Shown piece after piece: positions 37,633 to 46,894 of a DNA stretch of 64,000 nucleotides. A program made the translations under genes and the position numbers. Position 1 is the first letter of the stretch. Each line of letters opens with the position of its first letter. Source of the DNA: Bartonella sp. HY038 (lineage in GTDB: Bacteria; Pseudomonadota; Alphaproteobacteria; Rhizobiales; Rhizobiaceae); NCBI RefSeq assembly GCF_014117425.1, contig NZ_CP059725.1, positions 992,001 through 1,056,000 on the forward strand, in the 5' to 3' direction. The notes under the pieces are model-generated. The model worked only from the letters and a program-made list of their open reading frames with translations. It did no database searches and was not told the origin of the DNA.

Positions 37633-38736
37633 ATGGGCTTCGACGCACCAAAAGAATGCACAATTTATTATGTGCCAAGGGACAAAACAGCCACTTTCGA
37701 TGATTTGAAGAATTTGAATTTTGATGAAACTATTCGAATTATATTTCATGATTTAGAGCATGAGCTTTTTACAGCGTATTTGGCAGCCTATAGATCTTTT
37801 GATAGAAGTAAAGCATCATTAAATAATTATAAAAGGTTAAGTGACGCTTTTTTTAAGCGGCCTGTTTATGAGCAGGACCTGTATTGGTTATATTGCATAG
37901 CTAGCCATCATAGCATCATTGACTATTTCCAATCATTAGCTTCAGATTTTGCGCCATATACACATCAGGCCTTAATTCGATTAAATATGCCGGAAATAGC
38001 TGATATATTTTATAAAATGATGCAAGTTTTTGGTAGCCGATATAGTGGTTTTAATCACAGGAATCGTAATCTAATAGGATTTTCGCAGGAGGATTCAGAT
38101 AATCTCCTAATTACCGGCAGTGAAGAAATGACCAATGATGTCATTGAGGAAGAAATTCGCAAGGCAGTTACACCTAGTGTTTTACAGGCATTTCCATGCT
38201 CTCAGCAACTCTATCATGCTATGCGATATTATATTTGTGTCAGTGCAGAGGCAAGAAATTGGTACGAAAAGCGGGTTGAAATTATTTCTGATAAGCAACG
38301 AGCCATCTGCTTAGTTCAAAATCTATTTAGCTTTGAGGAAAATTTAGGGGATTGGCAAAATTGGCCGCCGCCTTACCGATCTTTATATCTAATTGAAATA
38401 TTTTACACTGAAATTGTGCATGGCAGCCTTGGTCAGTATATTTATAATCAAAAAGGTGAAACCGTATTGGCGTTGTACAATGCATTGCGCCAAAACGGTC
38501 TTGATGAATTGGCTAAATTTATAGGCGATGCAAAGGAGCTTTATGAGCAATCACTTCAAAAAATTAGTAGATTTTATGTTGAGCGCGATAAAGACAAAAT
38601 AATATATTTTCATGATATCATGAAAACAGCACCTTTTTGCAATTTTGCCAAGGAAGTAAACATCCATGATTTATTGGATAAGCTCGACGATGCGATGACA
38701 GTCATTGCCCGTAACCATAATATTCTTCCACGTTGA
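37633..38736 (+). CDS. DUF4375/DMP19-like protein without signal peptide
   Basis: Second paralogue, 367 residues. It has the same layout: ECTIYYVPRDKTATFDDLK, first domain (EQDLYWLYCIAS...SDFAPYTHQALIRLN...MQVFGSRYSGF), linker, second domain (WPPPYRSLYLIEIFYTEIVHGSLGQYIYNQ) and an acidic tail DLLDKLDDAMTVI. The second domain's NGG is HGS here. It has no signal peptide. An in-frame TAA lies 6 nt upstream of the ATG and GGAG about 9 nt upstream, so the start is firm and the protein should be cytoplasmic. This implies loss of the export signal relative to its two neighbours. Confidence 0.85.
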   Translation: MGFDAPKECTIYYVPRDKTATFDDLKNLNFDETIRIIFHDLEHELFTAYLAAYRSFDRSKASLNNYKRLSDAFFKRPVYEQDLYWLYCIASHHSIIDYFQSLASDFAPYTHQALIRLNMPEIADIFYKMMQVFGSRYSGFNHRNRNLIGFSQEDSDNLLITGSEEMTNDVIEEEIRKAVTPSVLQAFPCSQQLYHAMRYYICVSAEARNWYEKRVEIISDKQRAICLVQNLFSFEENLGDWQNWPPPYRSLYLIEIFYTEIVHGSLGQYIYNQKGETVLALYNALRQNGLDELAKFIGDAKELYEQSLQKISRFYVERDKDKIIYFHDIMKTAPFCNFAKEVNIHDLLDKLDDAMTVIARNHNILPR

Positions 38737-38819
38737 CAATATCTTTGCTTTTTGGTTGGGGGGCGGTTGGTATTGTGTGAAAATTTGGAAATTCCATGTA
38801 AGGACGAAAGAGGTTCACA

Positions 38820-40028
38820 TTGAAAATTTTAAAAATATTAACACGTTTGCTTGCTGGGGCAGTCATTACAAGTGGCGGCAATTCCACTGCAATAGCCAAA
38901 GAATGCACCGTTTATTTTGATCCCAAAGGCGATGCCATTACCTTTGATGATCTAAAATATATTAGCCTTGATGAGGTGTTAAATTCTAAGTTCCTCATTT
39001 TAACCTGGGACATGCATGGCTATCATGTAAATCCTAGCTTTTACGATAGCAAATCCTCGCCGGTTGATAAAATATTGGCTTATCCTGACGATGTACAAGA
39101 TCTTTATTGGTTGTTTGTTTTCTTGCGTTATCAAACCGTGGTCAATTATTTTCAAAGTAATGATTCAGATTTTGCCCCCTATATTGGGCGCGCATTACAG
39201 CGGCAAAATATGGAGGATGCAGCACGCCAATTCCAGTCTGCTATGGACGCTTTTGGCAGCCGTTATCAAAAATTTGACCTATCAGAAAAAACCATTAAGC
39301 ATTTTATTATTCCGGCAACACAGGCTGAACTTGATCAGGCCTTTTTAAAAAAATTAGATGCTATGATGGGTGAGGAAGCCCCAGATGGTTATAAAAAAAT
39401 GCATTTAGACCAACGTAAGCAAGACAGAAAATTATTAGGTGGTGGCCCTGAAAAAGATACATTAGGCTATGCAGCGCTTTATGCAACGCATTCTGATGTC
39501 TTACAAGCAAAAGATAAGTTAAGGGATTTTCCAAAGCCTATCGCTATTTATAAGGCATTGCGCGATGATATTTGTCAAAATGACCAGCTTCATGATTGGT
39601 ACAAAAACATTGTTCAATCGATGACAGAAAAGGATCGCATGAATATTTTGGCTGAAAATTTATTTCTTCTTCAAGATAGGTTTGGCACAAGAGAAAATTG
39701 GCCAAGCGTTTATCGTGATATTTTTGCACTCAATTTATTTTCGGCACAATTTTCAAATGGCGGATTTTACCAATATTTTGATCATAATCCAAATGAAGTT
39801 CCAGCATTGCTTGAAGCGTTTAAAAGGTTAAATTTACAAAATCTTGAAGCTGATTTGCAAAAAGCAAAATCCTTATTTGAAATGGTAAATAAGCTTTCTC
39901 CTAACGAGTTAGAAAATGGTAATCCATTAGATGATTTTGAGGATAAGCTCGATTTTACTAAAATTCTTGACGAAGTTGATGGTGCGATGCTGAAGCTAGC
40001 AAAAGAGAATAACATTCTACCTCAGTAA
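38820..40028 (+). CDS. DUF4375/DMP19-like exported protein, intact
   Basis: Third and most complete paralogue, 402 residues. A signal peptide spans residues 1-26 (hydrophobic LLAGAVITSG, cleavage near AIAK). ECTVYFDPKGDAITFDDLK follows, then domain 1 (DDVQDLYWLFVFL...DSDFAPYIGRALQRQN...AMDAFGSRY), a linker rich in Lys/Asp, and domain 2 (RENWPSVYRDIFALNLFSAQFSNGGFYQYFD, LLEAFKRLNLQN). The acidic tail is FEDKLDFTKILDEVDGAML. The NGGFYQYF motif is the best match to DUF4375. The start is a TTG at 38820 with GAGG about 7 nt upstream. Function unknown. Confidence 0.87.
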   Translation: MKILKILTRLLAGAVITSGGNSTAIAKECTVYFDPKGDAITFDDLKYISLDEVLNSKFLILTWDMHGYHVNPSFYDSKSSPVDKILAYPDDVQDLYWLFVFLRYQTVVNYFQSNDSDFAPYIGRALQRQNMEDAARQFQSAMDAFGSRYQKFDLSEKTIKHFIIPATQAELDQAFLKKLDAMMGEEAPDGYKKMHLDQRKQDRKLLGGGPEKDTLGYAALYATHSDVLQAKDKLRDFPKPIAIYKALRDDICQNDQLHDWYKNIVQSMTEKDRMNILAENLFLLQDRFGTRENWPSVYRDIFALNLFSAQFSNGGFYQYFDHNPNEVPALLEAFKRLNLQNLEADLQKAKSLFEMVNKLSPNELENGNPLDDFEDKLDFTKILDEVDGAMLKLAKENNILPQ

Positions 40029-40052
40029 TTCTATCGCTTATCAGCGTTTTAA

Positions 40053-41096
40053 TTATTGGGCAATTATGCGGCTTTCATTTGCAACTTTAGCCAATTGGTT
40101 GATTGCTTGTTCTAAACTGAGTACATTGGTGTAACCAATAATTAAGCCATATTTATCTGGTTCACCTTTATACCAATGAGATAGGGGAGATACCTTTAAC
40201 CCGTGTTGCTGCCATAATTGTGCTAGCTCTTGATCTTTGCTGCCTCGTTTAAGGTAAGCAATTATGTGCATGCCACCATCGGTTAATTCTATATTCAAGA
40301 TATCACCTAAAACTTGCTTTAATGCAGCCTCCATAATAACGCGGCGTTGTTGATAAAGCGTACGCATTTTTTTAATATGGCGATAAAAATGGCCTTCACT
40401 CATAAATAAAGAAAGTGCTTTTTGGGTAAAAAGCGGCATACCACTTTCATAGATGTTACCAATTTGCATAAATAGCTTTATTGTTTCTTTCGGCATAACG
40501 ATATAACCAGCTCGCAAGGCAGGCATTATGGTTTTGCTAAAGGAACCAGTATAAATAACTCTATCATGGGCATCGATACTCTTTAATGCGCTAATTATTT
40601 TTCGTTTAAAGTGAAATTCGCCATCATAGTCATCTTCAATAATCCAACTTTTTTTATTAGAAGCCCATTCTAATAGTCGCTGTTTTCGTGGTAAAGACAT
40701 TGAAACAGTTGTTGGGCTTTGATGGGTCGGTGTGACAAGCGCAAATTTTGCATCACTATGATGCTTTAATAGATAGTCTGTGTTTAGCCCCTTATCATCT
40801 ATTGGAATATAATGAAGTTTTGGGATAATAAGTTTGAGGAATTGGGCCGCAATAAAATATCCCGGATTTTCAAAAAGAACCGTATCATTAGGTGTGGATA
40901 GTACCGCAAAAATAAGCCGCAAGCTGGCGCGGTAACCACTTGTTATAAAAATTTGCTCGGGCGAGCAGTTAAGCCCGCGAGAGATATTAAGATAGCTGGC
41001 AATATTCTCTCTTAATGGCTGATAGCCCATAAAAGGTGGCATGATAAGATCATTTTCATCCATATTACGGGCAGCTTTTTTCAAAGTAAAAGCCAT
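40053..41096 (-). pseudogene. MocR-type regulator, aminotransferase part (frameshifted)
   Basis: The 347-codon frame is the aminotransferase-fold half of a MocR/PdxR-type regulator. It has the family's PLRENIASYLNISRGLNCSPEQIFITSGYRASLRLI, NPGYF, TPTHQSPT and the PLP-lysine region GSFSKTIMPALRAGY. It starts inside the C-terminus of the wHTH half in a different frame. The join is at about 41081-41096, where the minus strand has an A6 run followed by a T-rich stretch; a single-base shift would make one protein of about 460 residues. It is divergent from the GNAT operon it probably regulates. Confidence 0.85.
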
Positions 41097-41434
41097 TTTT
41101 TATAAGGAAAGCTTTCAAGGGCTGGAATTCCAAGGCGCAAATGCTTGGGCTGTAAGTTGCTTTTTTGTGCAAATTCACTCTTTGCGCCATTAGTGTTGCT
41201 ATTTAAAGCAACTTCAATATTAAGTTCTGGGTTCACAAAGGTGCCTTTAGCGCCTTGGCTTACCAAATAGCCTTCCCCAACAAGTATTTCATAAGCGGAT
41301 TCTACAGTTTTACGCGCGACATTCAATCCACTTGCTAAAACTCTAATCGATGGTACGCGATCGCCCGCTTTAAGATTGCCAATACTGATTTCATTTCGGT
41401 ACCGCTCATAAATGCTTTTGTAGCCCACAATCAT
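41081..41434 (-). pseudogene. MocR-type regulator, GntR wHTH part (frameshifted)
   Basis: The 117-codon frame is a GntR-type winged helix: IYERYRNEISIGNLKAGDRVPSIRVLASGLNVARKTVESAYEILVGEGYL, followed by VSQGAKGTFV. It runs into the conserved FPYKKW, where the aminotransferase half should follow, but ends after three more codons. The remainder is in the next frame (40053-41096). As annotated it would make a repressor-like domain without its effector-binding fold. A sequencing slip is possible. Confidence 0.85.
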
Positions 41435-41524
41435 GTCCTACCTTTTTTTGTTTATTTTGGCTCTTTCTAATATGACTTAGCAGTTTAAATTGTGCAACTC
41501 AATTTAGCTTAAACCGGAGAAATT

Positions 41525-41950
41525 ATGGAAATAACGCATTACAGCACACCAAGCGAAATATTGCAGTGCTTTGATCTAATGGCGATGTTGCGTCCAAAAC
41601 TATTAAGCAAAGAAGCTTTTATAGTACAGGTGCAACGTCAACAGCAGCAAGGCTTTGCATTGCTGGGAGTTACTAACGCTACCATGCCGCTCGCATTAGC
41701 TGGATATCGTTGTATGGAAAATTTTATCCATGGTCGATTTTGTTATGTCGATGATCTTATCACCCATCCAACTGTACGCGGGCAGGGATATGCAAAAAAT
41801 TTACTCGATAGTTTGGGTAAACTGGCCTTTGAAAAAGGGTGTCAGCGTATGGTGCTTGATACTGGATTGACGAATAAAACAGCGCAAAAATTTTACCAAC
41901 AGGTGGGCTACACAACCACTGGTTATCATTTATATCGCGATTTATATTAA
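41525..41950 (+). CDS. GNAT family N-acetyltransferase
   Basis: A 141-residue acetyltransferase. Acetyl-CoA-binding motif A is RGQGYAKNLLDSLG (about residues 91-104), preceded by the strand YVDDLITHPTV. The substrate is unknown. AAACCGGAG lies about 6 nt before the ATG. It is the first of three genes (GNAT, azoreductase, AhpD-like) with 10-bp and 2-bp gaps. It is divergent from the MocR-type regulator, suggesting that this operon is the regulator's target. Confidence 0.88.
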   Translation: MEITHYSTPSEILQCFDLMAMLRPKLLSKEAFIVQVQRQQQQGFALLGVTNATMPLALAGYRCMENFIHGRFCYVDDLITHPTVRGQGYAKNLLDSLGKLAFEKGCQRMVLDTGLTNKTAQKFYQQVGYTTTGYHLYRDLY

Positions 41951-41960
41951 AGGAAAAATT

Positions 41961-42572
41961 ATGAGATTACTTCATATTAAGGTGAGCCAAGATTTAGAAG
42001 GATCTTCATCTCGCAAAGCATCAGCGTATTTGGTGGATAAACTAAAGGCTTTACACCCCGATATTTCGGAAACAATTATTGATTTAGCCCAAAATCCACT
42101 GCCGCACTTAGATAGTGCAATGATAACGGCCATTTTTACCAAACCTGAACTGCGTAACGAGGCGCAGTGGGAGCTGCTAAAAAAATCAGATGAATTGGTT
42201 GATCAGCTATTTAACCATGAGATTTTGGTTATTTCCTCGCCAATCTATAATCTTGGATTACCATCGGTGTTAAAGGCATGGTTTGACCATGTAACACGGG
42301 CGGGTCGCACTTTTGCATTTAAATCGGATGGTACCAAAACAGGGTTGGTTCATAACTTAAAAGCCTTTTGTGTTTTTTCAACTGGAAGTATTTTTTCAGC
42401 CGGCCCCTTTGTAAGTGATGACCAGTTTACGCCATATGTGCGGGTCGCCTTGGAGTATATAGGCATTAAAGATTTAACGAATTTTCGTATTGAGGGTACT
42501 CAAGACGCAAAAACACGTGACACGGCTTTAGCCCATGGCTTGAAGCAAATTGATCATTTTTTTGAGGTGTAA
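41961..42572 (+). CDS. azoR: FMN-dependent NADH-azoreductase/quinone reductase
   Basis: A 203-residue flavodoxin-fold reductase of the AzoR family. It shows the N-terminal LLHIKVSQDLEGSSSRKAS (FMN phosphate site), SSPIYNLGLPSVLKAWFDHVTRAGRTFAF in the middle, and the STGSIFS loop. AzoR reduces quinones and azo compounds with NADH and FMN, in the cytoplasm. AAGGAAAAA precedes the ATG. It is second in the operon with the GNAT and AhpD-like genes, a set that recalls reactive-electrophile protection. Confidence 0.9.
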   Translation: MRLLHIKVSQDLEGSSSRKASAYLVDKLKALHPDISETIIDLAQNPLPHLDSAMITAIFTKPELRNEAQWELLKKSDELVDQLFNHEILVISSPIYNLGLPSVLKAWFDHVTRAGRTFAFKSDGTKTGLVHNLKAFCVFSTGSIFSAGPFVSDDQFTPYVRVALEYIGIKDLTNFRIEGTQDAKTRDTALAHGLKQIDHFFEV

Positions 42573-42574
42573 CT

Positions 42575-43054
42575 ATGTCAAATCGAGTAAATTTATTCAA
42601 AACCCAGCCAGTATTAGCAAAAGCTATGACTGAGCTGTCCAATAAAACAAGTGGTTCAAGCATGGATAAGACATTGAAGCATCTTGTTTATATCTATAGT
42701 TCCCAGCTCAATCATTGTGCATTTTGTCTCGATATGCATGTTAAAGAAGCTAAAATCGATGGCGAGCGTGAATTGCGTTTGTTGCATATTCCAATTTGGC
42801 GTGAATCTACACTGTTTTCAGAGCGGGAAAAGATAGCCTTAGAGTTGACTGAGCAACTCACTAGGCTTGGTGAAAATGGTATTGAAGACGAATTATATTC
42901 AAAAATGCAATTGCACTTTAATGACGATGAAATAGGCCAGTTAATCTTTGTAATAGCTGTGATTAATAGTTGGAACCGGCTTATGATTGCGTCCAAAATG
43001 ACGCCGGGTTCCTTAGACCACTTATATGGTTTGGATAAGGCAAATTTAAAATAA
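42575..43054 (+). CDS. AhpD-like carboxymuconolactone decarboxylase family protein
   Basis: A 159-residue protein of the AhpD/CMD fold. The redox motif CAFC (HCAFCLDMHVKEA) is intact, with the His two residues downstream of the second Cys shifted to DMH as in the AhpD-like core. The following helices (REKIALELTEQLTRLGENGI) fit the family. It is probably a peroxidase-linked thiol protein. It starts 2 nt after the azoR stop. A strong terminator ends the operon. Confidence 0.88.
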   Translation: MSNRVNLFKTQPVLAKAMTELSNKTSGSSMDKTLKHLVYIYSSQLNHCAFCLDMHVKEAKIDGERELRLLHIPIWRESTLFSEREKIALELTEQLTRLGENGIEDELYSKMQLHFNDDEIGQLIFVIAVINSWNRLMIASKMTPGSLDHLYGLDKANLK

Positions 43055-43058
43055 AAAT

Positions 43059-43088
43059 AAAGCCAGCAAGAAATTGCTGGCTTTTTTT
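43059..43088 (+). terminator. Terminator of the GNAT/azoR/AhpD operon
   Basis: Perfect 11-bp arms (43059-43069 and 43074-43084, core GCCAGCAA) around GAAA, followed by a T run. Confidence 0.95.
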
Positions 43089-43240
43089 TACACGCTATTT
43101 TTTGCTGTATTTAATATGCCTTAGTCATTAAAAACAGATAATATTGTTATACAAATATCCAAACTTTAATGCTGGGTTTAATCGGTCGGCTATAATTCAG
43201 CGCGGCATTGAATAAACCAATCACAAATTAACTGCTTAAT

Positions 43241-43267
43241 AAAAAGCCCGGTAAAACCGGGCTTTTT
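43241..43267 (-). terminator. Terminator of tig
   Basis: Perfect 11-bp arms AAAAAGCCCGG/CCGGGCTTTTT around a 5-nt loop, directly beyond the tig stop on the minus strand. Confidence 0.95.
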
Positions 43268-43268
43268 A

Positions 43269-44792
43269 TTATTCGCTTTTAGGAGCTGCTTTTTTTGCAG
43301 GAGCCTTGCGAGGAGCTTTGGCTTTTTCAGCTTTTTCTCCATCAGCTTCTTCGCTTTTAGCAGCTTTCTTAGCTGCTGGCTTTGCATCTGCGTCAGCATC
43401 TTTTTTCTTTGCTGCAGCTTTCTTTTTTGGCTTAGCTGCGGCTTTTTCTTCTTCTTCTTCAGCCGATGCAACCAATTCCTCAGGAGAAACTTTTTTGTCG
43501 GTCACATTGATCTGACTTAAAAGATGATCAATAACTTTTTCTTCAAAAATAGGCGCACGCAAATTAGCAACTGCATCAGGGGTACGACGGAAGAATTCCA
43601 TGATCTCTTTTTCTTGACCAGGATATTGTTGCAATTGTGCATAGATTGCACGCTGCAATTCTTCTTCAGATACCTTAACTTCAGCTTTTTCACCAATTGC
43701 TGAAAGTACAAGACCCAAACGCACGCGACGTTCAGCAAGCTTGCTATATTCAGCGCGGGCCTCTTCTTCTGTTGTTTCTTCATCTTCAAAACTACGGCCA
43801 GCTTGCTGTAGTTCTGTTGTGATTTGGTACCAAATATTGTTGAATTCTGCTTCAACCAAAGTTGAAGGTGTTTCAACCTTATAATCACCATCCAAGGCAT
43901 CAAGAATCTGACGCTTTACTTTTTGGCGGGTAATTTCACCATATTGGCCTTCAAGCTGTTCGCGTACGATTTCACGTAGGCGGTCAAGTGATTCAATGCC
44001 AAGTTTTTTTGCAGCTTCGTCATCAATAACAAGCGCATCAGGTGCAGCAACTTCTTTTGCTTTAATATCAAAAGTTGCAACTTTACCAGCGAGGTGAGCT
44101 GCATTGTAGTCTTCTGGGAAAGTTACAGAAATAACTTTTTCTTCGCCAGCTTTAATACCGATTAATTGTTCTTCAAAACCAGGAATGAAGCTTTTTGAAC
44201 CAAGAACAAGCTGAGTATCTTCAGCTGCGCCACCATCAAATGCAACACCATCAATTTTACCTAGAAAATCGATAGTTACGCGATCGCCATCTTCAGCGGC
44301 GCCGTCTTTTGTTGCAAAATTGCGGGTTGAAGAAAGAATGCGTTCAATTTGCTGTTCAACTTCTTCAGCAGGAATTTCAACAACATCACGAGTGATTGAA
44401 ATACCAGAAAAATCTTTAACATCAATTGTTGGTAGAATTTCATAATTGATGGTGAATTCGAAATCAGCCTTACCAGAAAGAACGTTTTCTGCGTCCTTTT
44501 CATCTTCACTCATAGTGACCTTAGGCTGAGTTGCTGAACGCTCATTGCGCTCTGCCAAGATGTTTTGTGGTGTTTGATTGAGAATTTCATTTACAACTTC
44601 TGCCATAAATGAACGACCATACATTTTACGAATATGCTCTGCAGGCACTTTGCCTGGACGAAAACCCTTTAACTGAACCTTGTCCTTGGCGTCTAAAAGA
44701 CGTTCCTCAAGCTTCGCTTTCAAATCCTTGGCTGGAACCACGATTTTAACTTCGCGCTTCAGTCCCTCATTAAGCGTCTCGGTAACCTGCAT
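43269..44792 (-). CDS. tig: Trigger factor
   Basis: Ribosome-bound chaperone and peptidyl-prolyl isomerase. The 507-residue protein has the ribosome-binding loop [17 protein letters not shown] (residues 42-58), a FKBP-type PPIase domain near residues 160-245 ([20 protein letters not shown]), and a helical substrate-binding C-terminus. The last 60 residues (after [12 protein letters not shown]) are a Lys/Ala/Asp-rich tail ([18 protein letters not shown]) that is longer than usual. The tail resembles histone H1-like and may bind RNA or the ribosome; that is a guess. Three copies of GAAATCT lie upstream (44882-44915). Confidence 0.96.
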   Translation of the reverse strand: MQVTETLNEGLKREVKIVVPAKDLKAKLEERLLDAKDKVQLKGFRPGKVPAEHIRKMYGRSFMAEVVNEILNQTPQNILAERNERSATQPKVTMSEDEKDAENVLSGKADFEFTINYEILPTIDVKDFSGISITRDVVEIPAEEVEQQIERILSSTRNFATKDGAAEDGDRVTIDFLGKIDGVAFDGGAAEDTQLVLGSKSFIPGFEEQLIGIKAGEEKVISVTFPEDYNAAHLAGKVATFDIKAKEVAAPDALVIDDEAAKKLGIESLDRLREIVREQLEGQYGEITRQKVKRQILDALDGDYKVETPSTLVEAEFNNIWYQITTELQQAGRSFEDEETTEEEARAEYSKLAERRVRLGLVLSAIGEKAEVKVSEEELQRAIYAQLQQYPGQEKEIMEFFRRTPDAVANLRAPIFEEKVIDHLLSQINVTDKKVSPEELVASAEEEEEKAAAKPKKKAAAKKKDADADAKPAAKKAAKSEEADGEKAEKAKAPRKAPAKKAAPKSE

Positions 44793-45024
44793 TACACAAC
44801 CTTCACTTCTTTTAGAACATGCTTTAAATGCTGTTCATTTCAATCAAAATTCTGCATTAATGTAGATATTTTGCATCCAATGAAATCTATTTGCAATGAA
44901 ATCTAAGTGAAATCTTTGCTATGGAATGCAATTTGTATCAATAAATGCATCGTACCTGTAAATACAAAACTGCGGTACCCAACAAGTTGGAATACCGCAA
45001 AATTCTTTTTGTGGTCTTTTAAAA

Positions 45025-45107
45025 TGGTGCGGATGGAGGGACTCGAACCCCCACGGTCTCCCGCCAGAACCTAAATCTGGTGCGTCTACCAATTTCGCCA
45101 CATCCGC
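45025..45107 (-). tRNA. tRNA-Leu (TAG anticodon)
   Basis: The minus strand gives acceptor stem GCGGATG/CATCCGC, discriminator A and encoded CCA (45025-45027). The anticodon arm CCAGA-TTTAGGT-TCTGG puts TAG at 34-36, and the variable arm is long as required for Leu. The T arm has GGTTCGAGTCC. It is 83 nt. Confidence 0.96.
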
Positions 45108-45430
45108 ACATGCTTTAATCTACATGACCACAGCGCACGTTCCTATAGCACTCTATTTTTAACTAGCAAAGGGCAAAACGAACTTTTTTTTGAAAAAAAA
45201 TTAAAAAAATTAAAAGCAAAATAAAAACAGTGGGTTATATGTGTATAAAAATCGTGGAATTTGCTTTGGTTTGTTTGCTTTTTGATGCTTTAAGGTAAAA
45301 AAAGCGCGTTCTAAGCCTTTTAAAGCGCTATTTATGTGAATCGCTTAATTAATAATTGCTCATTTATGAATCGTTTGGGAGCCGTTACCGATCATTATTA
45401 CAATCGCTAACGGCGCCCCAGTTGCAAGTA
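45108..45430. other. AT-rich intergenic region with one hairpin
   Basis: 323 bp including near-homopolymer A/T runs at 45181-45215. GCCGTTA (45381-45387) pairs with TAACGGC (45408-45414) around an inner GAT/ATC, 17 bp beyond the stop of the minus-strand monooxygenase; it may be its terminator, though no T run follows. No gene is seen. Confidence 0.45.
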
Positions 45431-46633
45431 TTAGATATTTCTAGCATCAAAATTATAAAGCCAATCAAGGTCAGTTAAGAATTTTTCTTGCGGGCGTATT
45501 TTCATAAAAAGGTTGCGTGCCAGCGCAACTGGTCCGCTAGCATGATAAACAAAGCGATTAAAATCACCGCGTTTAGCAACTCTTGTTAATCTTTCATTGC
45601 GGGCTGTCTCATAAGTTGTAATAGCGCTCTCAAAATCCTTGTGTTTTAAAAGTGCGCTTGCAAGGGTTGCAGCATCTTCAATAGCCATGGCCGCACCTTG
45701 CGCGGCAAACGGCGTAACGGCATGGGAGGCATCACCAACAAATATTTCATTGTTAATGCCATGAAAACGCAGGCTTGGCATTTTGAATAAGGGCCAATAG
45801 GTCCAATCATCTGCCTGTTGCATAATATCTTTGATATTTTTATGCCAGCTAGAAAAATGGCTTAATAGCTTGGCTTTGTCGCCAGTTTTGCTCCAGCTTT
45901 CTCCCGGATTTTCGCCAGCGGTAATGGCAACAAAATTATAAACTTCATTTGGCTTTGCTGGATAGGTAATGAAATGACCATCGCCATGCATATAAACGCC
46001 AATGGTAGGCTTTTTATTTGCAGCCATAAAATCAGCGGGTACTTGGTCAAAGGGCAGGGTTGCACGCCAAGAAATATAACCAGAAAATTGTGATTTTTCT
46101 TTTAAATGCTTTTGGCGCAACTGGGACCAGACACCATCGCTTATGACCAAAAGATCACCATTGACCGTTGTTGTTGTCTCGCCTTGTTTTAGTGTGACAT
46201 TATAGCCTTGATCGAGTGAGCCGCTATAATCGACAATTTCATGATCTAAATAGATGTCTATAAGAGGATTTTTTAAAAGGGCGTCATAGAGGATTTTTTG
46301 CAGATTGGCGCGGTGGATGGTGACGTAAGGCGCTTTCCACCGGTTTAACGATACTTCTTTAACTGGCAGCATGCTAAGAAGATCATCTTTGCGGCCATCT
46401 CTCATCATGATGGTGTCGGGTTCAACGCCAGATTTTTGAATGTCGTCCAAAATATCAAAGTCACGCAATAGTCTTGTGGCATTGGGTGCAAGCTGTAATC
46501 CTGCGCCAACTTCTGCAAGTTTGGCAACTTTTTCATAAATTGCAATTTTATATCCGTTTTTTGCCAATGCGAGTGCGCTTGCCATGCCAGCTATACCTGC
46601 GCCTGAAATGATAATTTTGGCTTTGTCGGACAT
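45431..46633 (-). CDS. FAD-dependent monooxygenase (salicylate hydroxylase-like)
   Basis: A 400-residue class A flavoprotein monooxygenase. It shows the Rossmann GAGIAGMASALAL, the FAD-contacting GAGLQLAPNATRLL and the GD motif GDASHAVTPFAAQGAAMAIEDA. A DG-type segment VISDGVWSQLR is also present. It resembles salicylate/3-hydroxybenzoate 6-hydroxylases, so an aromatic substrate is likely, but no ring-cleavage genes are near. The start ATG at 46633 follows a spaced AGGT. It is a single gene. Confidence 0.88.
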   Translation of the reverse strand: MSDKAKIIISGAGIAGMASALALAKNGYKIAIYEKVAKLAEVGAGLQLAPNATRLLRDFDILDDIQKSGVEPDTIMMRDGRKDDLLSMLPVKEVSLNRWKAPYVTIHRANLQKILYDALLKNPLIDIYLDHEIVDYSGSLDQGYNVTLKQGETTTTVNGDLLVISDGVWSQLRQKHLKEKSQFSGYISWRATLPFDQVPADFMAANKKPTIGVYMHGDGHFITYPAKPNEVYNFVAITAGENPGESWSKTGDKAKLLSHFSSWHKNIKDIMQQADDWTYWPLFKMPSLRFHGINNEIFVGDASHAVTPFAAQGAAMAIEDAATLASALLKHKDFESAITTYETARNERLTRVAKRGDFNRFVYHASGPVALARNLFMKIRPQEKFLTDLDWLYNFDARNI

Positions 46634-46850
46634 AATTTTACCTATCTTTATTATTGTTACATATCTGCGCCAAATTTTAGATAGCCAATTGCTACTCCTA
46701 TTGGATGTTCAATCCAAAATAGAAATTTTAAATAATATATATTTTGATTGGCATGGTTTTGGCGTCACATATAAAGGACATGTGTGTTTGCAACTAGATT
46801 ACTTAAATGTAATGAGACAAACACCGTCTAAATATTAAAGTCTAATATGT

Positions 46851-46887
46851 TGAAAATCCTCAATAACCATCAAGATTATTGAGGATT
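46851..46887 (-). terminator. Terminator of the zf-CHCC gene
   Basis: Perfect 12-bp arms (46855-46866 and 46876-46887, core ATCCTCAATAA), and on the minus strand a TTTTC run follows. It lies 7 bp beyond the stop at 46895. Confidence 0.88.
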
Positions 46888-46894
46888 GATCATT

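Noticed and set aside
36342..40028. Toxin-immunity locus
   Set aside because: Attractive for tandem divergent copies, but no toxin, secretion marker or Rhs-like gene is adjacent, so it is not asserted.
41525..43054. A catabolic operon for aromatics, suggested by the CMD-family protein
   Set aside because: The CMD-like protein has the AhpD-type CxxC and its partners are a GNAT and an azoreductase; no ring-cleavage genes are near.
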